Shown: positions 14,321-21,122 of the stretch, piece by piece
Position numbering within the stretch: position 1 is the stretch's first letter
How the letters are laid out: every line of letters starts with the position of its first letter
Assembly: GCA_963815655.1 (NCBI GenBank)
Contig: CAWFHK010000001.1
Location: 3,720,001-3,784,000 of the forward strand
Source of the DNA: JAWOLE01 sp963815655
Lineage (GTDB): Bacteria; Acidobacteriota; Thermoanaerobaculia; UBA5066; Gp7-AA6
Direction: 5' to 3'
Length of the DNA: 64,000 bases
Program-made: the position numbers and the translations under genes
The notes under the pieces: model-generated
What the model saw: only the letters and a program-made list of their open reading frames with translations
Database searches by the model: none
What the model was told of the DNA's origin: nothing

Positions 14321-16171
14321 CTACGGACAGACGAAGGCGCTGGTGTCCTGGATCGGCTGGAACGCCGTCCCTTGCGGGTTGATGTACGTTTTCACGGCGC
14401 CGGTCTGCGTGTCGGTCACCGTCATGACGACGTTGACGTTGGTCAGCCCCCCGGCGAAGACCCAGTAGCGGCTGTTGACGGGGCAGCCGGTCACGGCCTT
14501 GACGACCATCTCGACGTTGTTCGAGGAGAAGAACCAGAAGTAGCCCGTGTCGCCCGTCAGGCCGACCGCCTGGCCGTCGCCGCTCGCGTCCGGACTGGTC
14601 CAGTGGGTGCGGACCTGGAAGCGGCCGCCGTTCAAGCACAGCGTCTTCGCGTCCGGCGAGCAGACCGCCGACGCCGCCTGCGGTTCCAGGACCGAGGCCC
14701 GATGCAGGAGCGATTCAACCTCGAAGGCCGAAGAAGCGGCTTCGCGCGCGATGTCCCGGGCTCCGACCCGCAGACTCCGGGCCGCGGACTCGGTCCCGGC
14801 CGTCGGGGCGAAGGCGTTCGTGTCCTGGATCGGCAGGAAGGCGACTCCCTGCGGGTTCGTGTAGGTCCTGACCGCCCCGGTCTGCGTGTCGGTCACCGTG
14901 ATGACGACGTTGACGTTGGTCAGGCCCGCCGCGAACACCCAGTACCTGTTGTTGACCGCCCGGCCGTCCACGACCTTGATGACGAGCTCGACGTTGTTGG
15001 CGGAAAAGAACCAGAAGTACCCGGTGTCGGAGGTCAGCGCGACCGCCTGTCCCGCTCCGGTCGCCGAGGGGGAGTAGAGCTCGACGTCGCCGGCCGTCCG
15101 GGAGACCGTCGTGTACTGCGTCTGCACCTTGAAGCGGCCGCCGTTGGCGCAGAAGGTCGTCGCGTTCGAGGTGCAGCCCGCCGGCGGGCCGAGCGTGACC
15201 TTGCCGATCTTGTTCGCGTTGACCTCGGTGAACCAGAGGTTGCCGTCGGGGCCGAGGCAGATCTGGACGGGCCCGGAGGCCGCGGTCGGGATCGGGAACA
15301 TCGTCACGGTGCCGGAGGTGGTCATCCTTCCGATCGTGTTGTTCGTGTTGTCGGTGAACCAGAGATTGCCGTCCGGCCCCTTCGCGATCCCGAGAGGAGA
15401 CATGCCGGAGGTCGGCACCGGAAACTCGGTGAACGCGCCGGCGGTCGTGATCCGGCCGACCTTGTGGGCGTTGGCTTCGGTGAACCAGAGGGCGCCGTCG
15501 GGTCCGACCGTGAGCCCGATCGGCGCCGCGCCCGGCGTCGGGACGGTGAAGCTCGTCAGGGTTCCGGACGTCGTCATCCGGCCGATCGTGTTCGTGCCGG
15601 GATCGGTGAACCAGAGGTTCCCGTCCGGGCCGGCCCGGATGATCAGCGGAGCGACGAGGGGAGGCAGCGGGAACTGCGTGACCGTCCCCGAGGTCGTGAT
15701 CCGTCCGATCTTGCCCCCGGTGGACTCGAAGCTCCCCGGTTCGGGTTGCGGCCCGTATTCGGCGAACCAGAGGACGCCGTCGGAGCCCGCCGCGATGCCG
15801 ACGGGGAAAAGCTCGGGACCCGCGAGCGGGAAGCGCATGACGGCGCCGGCGGTGGTCACGCGCCCGATCTCGTTGGCGTACTCGTCGGCATACCAGAGGT
15901 TGCCGTCGGGGCCGGCCGTGATGCCGGCCGGTCCGGTGTTCGCATCGTTCAGGAACTCGGCGATCGTCCCCCCGGGCGTGATCCGTCCGATCTTCCCCTG
16001 GAGGTTCTCGGTGAACCAGAGGTTTCCGTCCGGGCCCGCCGTGATGTCGACGGGGACGGAATCGGCGGTCGGGATCGTGAACTCGGTGATTGTCTGCGCC
16101 GCGGCGGGAAAGGCCGACGCGAACGCCCCGAGCGCGAGAAGGATCCGGCCGATTGCGAGAGACCGAGCCAT
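14321..16171 (-). CDS. Secreted Vgb-like beta-propeller with duplicated C-terminal module
   Basis: 616 residues. Signal peptide to about residue 25 (FASAFPAAAQ). Residues 26-345 are seven or so repeats around GPDGNLWFT and GRITTSG, as in streptogramin B lyase (Vgb) propellers, so it may bind or cleave a ligand or be structural. Then follow two copies (about 350-470 and 515-616) of a module with C-x-N-G-G-R-F-x-V, DTGYFWFFS, NNVE, RYWVFAGGLTNVNV and VTDTQTGAV. Such modules occur on many exported proteins of this bacterial group and have no known role. A Vgb-type drug-resistance function is not implied. Confidence 0.82.
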   Translation of the reverse strand: MARSLAIGRILLALGAFASAFPAAAQTITEFTIPTADSVPVDITAGPDGNLWFTENLQGKIGRITPGGTIAEFLNDANTGPAGITAGPDGNLWYADEYANEIGRVTTAGAVMRFPLAGPELFPVGIAAGSDGVLWFAEYGPQPEPGSFESTGGKIGRITTSGTVTQFPLPPLVAPLIIRAGPDGNLWFTDPGTNTIGRMTTSGTLTSFTVPTPGAAPIGLTVGPDGALWFTEANAHKVGRITTAGAFTEFPVPTSGMSPLGIAKGPDGNLWFTDNTNNTIGRMTTSGTVTMFPIPTAASGPVQICLGPDGNLWFTEVNANKIGKVTLGPPAGCTSNATTFCANGGRFKVQTQYTTVSRTAGDVELYSPSATGAGQAVALTSDTGYFWFFSANNVELVIKVVDGRAVNNRYWVFAAGLTNVNVVITVTDTQTGAVRTYTNPQGVAFLPIQDTNAFAPTAGTESAARSLRVGARDIAREAASSAFEVESLLHRASVLEPQAASAVCSPDAKTLCLNGGRFQVRTHWTSPDASGDGQAVGLTGDTGYFWFFSSNNVEMVVKAVTGCPVNSRYWVFAGGLTNVNVVMTVTDTQTGAVKTYINPQGTAFQPIQDTSAFVCP

Positions 16172-16255
16172 GTCCGCGACCCTCCTTTGGATGGTGGCCG
16201 GCATTTTACCGAAGTGTCGCGGCCAGGGACAACCTCGCGGCGTCGAGTTGAACAG

Positions 16256-16417
16256 GCGAGAAGGTCGCCCCGGAGCCGTTGGCATTTCCCTCGGAGGCAC
16301 GCGCCGGCCTGCCGCAAGGGACAGAACCGGCCGGCGCTGAGGGTTCCTCGCAGTGTCATCGTGGCGCCGGTCGCGCTCTTCCATGCTCGTCACCCATCAC
16401 CTCCGACGGGAAAAGCC
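16256..16417 (-). repeat. Dispersed ~165-base repeat, copy A
   Basis: Read on the minus strand, GGAGGTGATGGGTGACGAGC through GGAACCCTCAGCGCCGGCCG and CTCCGGGGCGACCTTCTCGC. It aligns for about 165 bases, at roughly 80 percent by eye, with 24401-24566 on the plus strand. One-base indels break any shared reading frame, so it is probably a non-coding element. It fills most of the gap between the Vgb-like gene and the serine hydrolase. Confidence 0.6.
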
Positions 16418-16449
16418 GCCGCCTCCTTTGACAGAAAGTCGTGATGGGC

Positions 16450-16566
16450 TCAGCCGAGGCGCTTCGGATTGTATTCGTCCGGGGCACCGACAATCCGGAG
16501 GCCACGGTTCCGGCGGCGGGGAACTTGCGGGAACTTCGGCTGGGCGCTCGCGTAGTGATCAGACAT
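16450..16566 (-). CDS. Possible small protein
   Basis: 38 residues: MSDHYASAQPKFPQVPRRRN followed by RGLRIVGAPDEYNPKRLG. Its ATG overlaps the ATG of the serine hydrolase on the other strand (CATG), so both starts cannot easily be used with good leaders. Composition is basic and lacks hydrophobic stretches. No family recognised; it may be chance. Confidence 0.25.
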   Translation of the reverse strand: MSDHYASAQPKFPQVPRRRNRGLRIVGAPDEYNPKRLG

Positions 16567-17644
16567 GATGGCTCTCCGTTCCCTCGTTGTCGCGTTTGCC
16601 CTGCTCGTTCCGGCCCGCCTGCTTTCCCAGCCCTCACCGGCGCCGGCCGACGATTTCGGTTCGCGGGCGCGAGCCATAGTGGAGCCGGTCGCCGCGAAAT
16701 ACCCTGGCCTCGCCGCCGCGGTCGCGGTGGACGGCAAGATCGTCTGGTCCGAGGCCTGGGGCTTCGCCGACGTGGACCGCAAGGTCCCGGCCACTCCGCA
16801 GACGCGCATGCGGATCTACAGCACGGCCAAGCCGATGACGGCCGCCGCCCTGGCGAGGCTCGCGGCGGAGGGCAGAATCGATCTCGACGCGCCGATTCGC
16901 AAGTATGTCCCGGGCTTCCCCGAGAAGCCGGGTCCTCCGGTCACCGTTCGAATGCTCGCCTCCCACCTCGGAGGCATCCGCCATTACAAGAGAGGGGAAG
17001 CCGTTTCGAAGAAGAATTGTGTGTCTCCTTTCGACGCCCTCGCGGAGTTCGCGTCGGACCCTCTGGTCTCGGCTCCCGGGAGCGAGGAGAACTACTCGAG
17101 CTACGGCTACGTGCTCCTCTCCGCGGCGATCGAGAAGGCGAGCGGGAAGCCGTTCGAGGAGGCGATGCGCGAGCTCGTCTTCGAGCCCGCCGGGATGAAG
17201 GAGACAGTCCTGGACCGCCCCGGCCCGGCTATTCCCGGCCGGGCCGTTCCGTACGACGAGAGCGGCGGCCGGTGGAAGGAGTTCCCCGACGCCAACGTGA
17301 CCTGCAAGTTCGGCGCGGGAGGCTTTCTCTCGACCGTCGGCGACATGGTCCGCTTCGGATCGGCTCTCCTTGCCGGCAAGATCGTCCCCGCCGATCGCGT
17401 GGCGGCGCTCTTCGAGCCGGCGCACACGACCTCCGGCAAGGAGATCGACTTCGGCTTCGGCTGGGGCCTGACGGCGCGGGAAGCGGGCGTCCGCCTGCCC
17501 ATGATGTCCGGCGGAAACGTCGGCGGCCGGGCGGCGATCGGGATCGATCCCGCCTCAAAGATGGTCGCCGCGATCGCCGCCAACTTCGAGGGCCCGCGCC
17601 TGACCGCGGAGGTCAAGCGCCTGCTCGCGCTCCGGCCTCGTTGA
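16565..17644 (+). CDS. Serine hydrolase, class C beta-lactamase-like
   Basis: 359 residues with a signal peptide (LVVAFALLVPARLLSQ). The nucleophile motif is Ser86-Thr-Ala-Lys89 in RIYSTAKPMTAAAL. The second motif is the YSSYGYVLL type, as in LACTB-like and D-aminopeptidase/esterase relatives, and a C-terminal GGNVGGRAAIGI takes the place of the Lys-Thr-Gly strand. These proteins are periplasmic peptidases or esterases; true beta-lactamase activity is unlikely. Length is typical. The ribosome-binding site is weak. Confidence 0.87.
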   Translation: MMALRSLVVAFALLVPARLLSQPSPAPADDFGSRARAIVEPVAAKYPGLAAAVAVDGKIVWSEAWGFADVDRKVPATPQTRMRIYSTAKPMTAAALARLAAEGRIDLDAPIRKYVPGFPEKPGPPVTVRMLASHLGGIRHYKRGEAVSKKNCVSPFDALAEFASDPLVSAPGSEENYSSYGYVLLSAAIEKASGKPFEEAMRELVFEPAGMKETVLDRPGPAIPGRAVPYDESGGRWKEFPDANVTCKFGAGGFLSTVGDMVRFGSALLAGKIVPADRVAALFEPAHTTSGKEIDFGFGWGLTAREAGVRLPMMSGGNVGGRAAIGIDPASKMVAAIAANFEGPRLTAEVKRLLALRPR

Positions 17645-17706
17645 TCCGGCGAGGGGTCGGAACCCCCGGCCTCTCTGGCAGGCGAGCGCCGCTCAGGGCG
17701 CGGCGT

Positions 17707-18336
17707 TCAGTTCCCGTGGGGCTTGCGGTCGCCGCCGCGGTGAGCAGGCCTCGGCTTGTTGTCCGGCCTGGCGGGCGCGGGGCGAACCGGCTGCGGTCTC
17801 GCCGCTTCGCGCCTCACGACGGGCGGACGCGCCGGCTGCGGCCTCGGATGAACCACCGGCGGCCTGACGACGACGGGACGCGCCGGCCGAACCGCCGGCG
17901 GATGGGAGCTCGGCGGACGGACCCAGTGACGCGCCGGCGGCCGATGGTCCCAGTAGGACCGCCTCGAGTACCACGGGCGCCCGCGGTAGTAGGTGTCCCA
18001 GTAGGGTCCGACGGAGAACGTCACGACCGGGAAGCGGAAGAGGGGTCCGTGGCCGAGGATCACGACCCGCCGGTTCTCGTACGGATACTCGAGACTGCCG
18101 GCGTAAATCCAGCCACGGTCGAGTCCCAGGCTGACGTCGCACCAGGTCCAGTCGTCGACGCAGCCGTTGATCTCGAGGGGTATCCCCCCGGGGACGCGCG
18201 CGACGAGCGGATAGTCGCGGCTCGGGCCGGCGCGCAGGTTGACCGACTTCGTCGTGTAGGCCGTCTCGGCGAACGACACTGCGGATACGGCGAGACCGAA
18301 ACCGAATCCCAGCAGAGAGAGGGTTGCGCGTTTCAT
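17707..18336 (-). CDS. Exported SH3-domain protein with Pro/Arg-rich tail
   Basis: 209 residues from ATG 18336, which follows CTGGAGGTGG. Signal peptide to FAETAYT. Residues 25-90 are a bacterial SH3 domain: TTKSVNLRAGPSRDYPLVAR and later DDWTWCDVSLGLDRGWIYAG. A linker with WDTYYRGRPWYSRRSYWD leads into about 80 residues dominated by Pro, Arg, Val and His. Such proteins usually sit in the periplasm and bind peptidoglycan or other envelope polymers. The tail is repetitive and probably disordered. Confidence 0.8.
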   Translation of the reverse strand: MKRATLSLLGFGFGLAVSAVSFAETAYTTKSVNLRAGPSRDYPLVARVPGGIPLEINGCVDDWTWCDVSLGLDRGWIYAGSLEYPYENRRVVILGHGPLFRFPVVTFSVGPYWDTYYRGRPWYSRRSYWDHRPPARHWVRPPSSHPPAVRPARPVVVRPPVVHPRPQPARPPVVRREAARPQPVRPAPARPDNKPRPAHRGGDRKPHGN

Positions 18337-18401
18337 GACCACCTCCAGGTCGGACTAGTCTACATCCCGCCGTCGCTCCCCGAGGATGGAGGCGCCGCGA
18401 A

Positions 18402-18944
18402 TCAGAGGTGCCCGGGGTAGAGGCACGGAGACCAGCCGTTGTTCACGCCGGAGGCGAGCAGGTAGGGCCCGTAGGCCTGCTGAAGAGCCGGCACCTCAAC
18501 CGTGATGGAAATCGTGTCGGCCGCGACGAAGCCGGAGTACCGCGCCCCGTACTGGATCGTTCCCGGAAACGCTCCGATCAACTGCGTGTAGGTCCCGGCG
18601 ATGGAGAAGGTCCCGTTCGGAATCGGTTGACCGATCTCGCCGTAGGCTGCGAAGCAGCCTCTTTCGGGAAGCATCGAGGAGAGAATCTCCAGTGTCGCGC
18701 TCCCTCCCGTGATGATGAGGCTGGCGCTGTCCGATCCCCACACCCCCGGCGTCACGGTCGGGGCGGAGCGCGGCGCAACGACGACGACGTGCCGGTTGCG
18801 CGCCGGAGCGGACGCCTCGGAGGCTCCGCCCGTGTCCTGGGAAGCCGTGCTCGTTCCAACCAGGGGTGACGTGGGCAGGCGATCGGAACAGGCGAGCGGC
18901 ATTCCCAGAAAGCCCGTCAGAACGAGAAGCAGCGTCCGGCGCAT
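18402..18944 (-). CDS. Lipoprotein of unknown function
   Basis: 180 residues. The signal sequence ends in GMPLAC, a lipobox. The mature protein is Ser/Thr-rich for 40 residues, then beta-rich: SASLIITGGSATLEILS, IPNGTFSIAGTYTQLIG, ADTISITVEVPALQQ. A similar strand pattern is found in small acidobacterial lipoproteins with one conserved Cys (ERGCFAAYG). No enzyme motif. Ends with a short WSPCLYPGHL tail. Confidence 0.65.
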   Translation of the reverse strand: MRRTLLLVLTGFLGMPLACSDRLPTSPLVGTSTASQDTGGASEASAPARNRHVVVVAPRSAPTVTPGVWGSDSASLIITGGSATLEILSSMLPERGCFAAYGEIGQPIPNGTFSIAGTYTQLIGAFPGTIQYGARYSGFVAADTISITVEVPALQQAYGPYLLASGVNNGWSPCLYPGHL

Positions 18945-19029
18945 GGCCCGTCTCCCGATTGTGGATCCATCGCCATTCTATTTCTGTCTCCGCCCGGCGC
19001 CGATTCTCGGACGGGCGGATCGTCCGAAC

Positions 19030-19941
19030 CTACTTCAGGCCGGTGACCTGGCGCTGTCCGGAGCCGTCGGCGTTCATGACCCAGGCTTCCATCCGGCCGG
19101 TGCGGTTGCTCTGGAAGGCGACCCGCTTCCCGTCGGGGAACCAGGAGGGCGTCTCGTCGAGGTACGTCTCGGCGTGGGCCGCGAGCTTGCGGGCTTTGCC
19201 CGTCGCGGCGTCCACGATCCAGATGTGGCAGGAGAGCGCCTCGAGGTCGTTGACCTGGATGGCGAGCTCGCGGCCGTCCGGAGACCAGACCGGCCACTGC
19301 GCCTTGCCCTCGGCGGGCGCGAAATGCGTGACCTGGCGCCTGCCGGATCCGTCGGCGTTCATGACGAAGACGGCGAGCCCGTTGCCCGAATCGGGCGGCC
19401 GGCCCGTGAAGGCGAGGCGCTTGCCGTCGGGCGACCAGTGGACGTTCCACGCGATGGAGGCGCCGTCGTTGATCTGCTTCGCGTTCGAGCCGTCCGGCGA
19501 CGAGAGCATGAGCCTCATCGCGGTCCACGAACCCGCCATGGACACGAGCCTCTTCCCGTCGGGCGACAGCGCCGGACCCCTGCCGGGGACCTTGGCGATT
19601 TCCCTCACGGTCTTTCCTTCCGGATCGATCGAGTACAGCCGGCTCGTGTCGTTGGCGAAAACCGAAAACAGAACCCGCTTCCCATCCGCCGTCCATCCCG
19701 GGTTTCCTTCCTCCTCGGGCGTGTTCGTCAACTGCGTCTCGCCGGTTCCGTCCGTCCCGATCACGAAGACGTCCTGAGCGCCGCCGCGATTCGACAGGAA
19801 GGCGAGGCGGCTGCCGTCGGGTGAAACGACCGGGAGCTCGCCGTTGGCGACGGCGCGCGGCGCCGGCTGGCGCGCGTTCCCCGAAGAAGACAGCGCGACG
19901 AGAAGCGTGAGAGCCCGAGACAAGACGGAGCGCGGCCTCAC
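19030..19941 (-). CDS. TolB-like WD40/PD40 beta-propeller, exported
   Basis: 303 residues from a GTG start that overlaps the previous stop (GTGA). Six or so PD40 repeats are visible, for example LPVVSPDGSRLAFLSNRGG, VWSPDGRELAIQV and SWFPDGKRVAFQSNR, interleaved with MNADGSGRRQVT. The repeats fold as a propeller like the TolB C-terminal domain. It is translationally coupled to the DJ-1-like gene, so they may act together in the periplasm. Substrate unknown. Confidence 0.85.
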   Translation of the reverse strand: MRPRSVLSRALTLLVALSSSGNARQPAPRAVANGELPVVSPDGSRLAFLSNRGGAQDVFVIGTDGTGETQLTNTPEEEGNPGWTADGKRVLFSVFANDTSRLYSIDPEGKTVREIAKVPGRGPALSPDGKRLVSMAGSWTAMRLMLSSPDGSNAKQINDGASIAWNVHWSPDGKRLAFTGRPPDSGNGLAVFVMNADGSGRRQVTHFAPAEGKAQWPVWSPDGRELAIQVNDLEALSCHIWIVDAATGKARKLAAHAETYLDETPSWFPDGKRVAFQSNRTGRMEAWVMNADGSGQRQVTGLK

Positions 19942-21107
19942 GAGTCACCCTGCGCGCGCGCGATTCTCACAGTGAGGACGCGGGCCTTCGGGTCTCCCGG
20001 GGCGGGCTCGACGGTCGCCGCAGCCTTCCAGGCGCGCCCCTCCGGGTCGGAAAAGCGCCAGGAACGTCCCGGCTCCTTCCCGCTCGCGTCGGGCGCCCAT
20101 TTCTCCGATACCGCGACCGGCTCGAGGTCCTTCAGGATCTCGTCGCCGCTCTTCTCGGTCGTCAACCTCCACTGAGTCTCCCACCGGTCCGTCGTTCCCT
20201 CGTGGCGGACGACGGAACGGTAAGGAAACTGGTGCACCCAGTTGTAGACCGGGTCGAGCCGCATGTCGGCGAGCGTCCCGCGCACCCACTTCGAGTCCGG
20301 CTGCCAGTGGTATTCGAGAGCCGTCGCGATCACCTCGGCCTGGCCGCGCCCGAAGAGCTTCTCCACGACGTGGAGCGCCCCGTCGATCCCGGAGGAGAGG
20401 CCGGCTGCCGTGACGATCTTTCCGTTGTCCACGAAGCGCCGGTCCGAAACGATGCGGGCCTTCGGGGCCGCCTCCTTGAGCCGCGGGATCAGGTGGGCGA
20501 ACGTCGTCGCCTCCAGGCCGTCGAGCAGGCCGGCCTTCGCCAGGAAGAAGGCGCCGTTGCAGACGGAGAAGACGACGCGGGCCTCCCGGGAAGCGTCCTG
20601 GATCCACGCGATGGTTGCCGTGTTGGCCAGCTGCGGGTTCACGTTGCCGCCCGGCAGGAGGATCACGTCGGGCGCGGGCGCGTCGGCGAAGGTGTACTTC
20701 GGATTGACGCTCATCCCCATGCTCGTCGTGAGCGGCCCTGCAGTCTGCGCCACGCTGTAGATCTCGAAGGCGGGGTAATTGTGGATCGAGGCGTGCCCGA
20801 AGACCTCCCACGGCGCGGTGTAATCGATGATCTGGACCCCCTCGAAGAGAAGGACCGCGAGGCGCAGCGGCTTTTCCTCCGCGGCCTGCTTCATCGCCGC
20901 GACCGCGGATCGCTTGACGAGCCGCATCCCGCAGACCGGGCAGTCGCCCGCCTTTTCGTACGTCTTCTCGTCGCAGCCTCCCGAGCAGGGAGGACAGACC
21001 CAGGCTTCCCTGTCCGTGTCGGGCGGGGAGAGAGAGAGGCCGGGGGACGTCATGGCCGCGGCGGCCAGCAGGAGAACGAAGGCGCCGATTCTGAGATGGA
21101 CGCGCAT
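19938..21107 (-). CDS. Exported DJ-1/PfpI-family protein with N-terminal metal-binding motif
   Basis: 389 residues. After a signal peptide (VLLLAAAAMTSPGLSL) comes a Cys-rich segment, WVCPPCSGGCDEKTYEKAG then CPVCGMRLV, like the heavy-metal-binding domain seen in copper and mercury proteins. Residues about 80-270 are a DJ-1/PfpI (GATase1-like) domain with the nucleophile elbow VFSVCNGAFFLAKAGLL. The C-terminal 110 residues are unassigned. Fusing a metal-binding knuckle to a DJ-1 domain and exporting it suggests a role in metal or aldehyde stress in the envelope. Confidence 0.82.
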   Translation of the reverse strand: MRVHLRIGAFVLLLAAAAMTSPGLSLSPPDTDREAWVCPPCSGGCDEKTYEKAGDCPVCGMRLVKRSAVAAMKQAAEEKPLRLAVLLFEGVQIIDYTAPWEVFGHASIHNYPAFEIYSVAQTAGPLTTSMGMSVNPKYTFADAPAPDVILLPGGNVNPQLANTATIAWIQDASREARVVFSVCNGAFFLAKAGLLDGLEATTFAHLIPRLKEAAPKARIVSDRRFVDNGKIVTAAGLSSGIDGALHVVEKLFGRGQAEVIATALEYHWQPDSKWVRGTLADMRLDPVYNWVHQFPYRSVVRHEGTTDRWETQWRLTTEKSGDEILKDLEPVAVSEKWAPDASGKEPGRSWRFSDPEGRAWKAAATVEPAPGDPKARVLTVRIARAQGDS

Positions 21108-21122
21108 GGTCTTCTCCTCGTT

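Noticed and set aside
14321..16171. Streptogramin resistance gene
   Set aside because: Only the propeller repeats match Vgb; the signal peptide and C-terminal modules point to a secreted protein of another role.
14372..16444. 690-codon plus-strand open frame with periodic repeats
   Set aside because: The periodicity mirrors the propeller repeats of the minus-strand Vgb-like gene; the translation has no signal peptide or domain.
16565..17644. Beta-lactamase resistance determinant
   Set aside because: SxxK is present, but the rest fits the broad serine-hydrolase (esterase/peptidase) group, and there is no resistance context.
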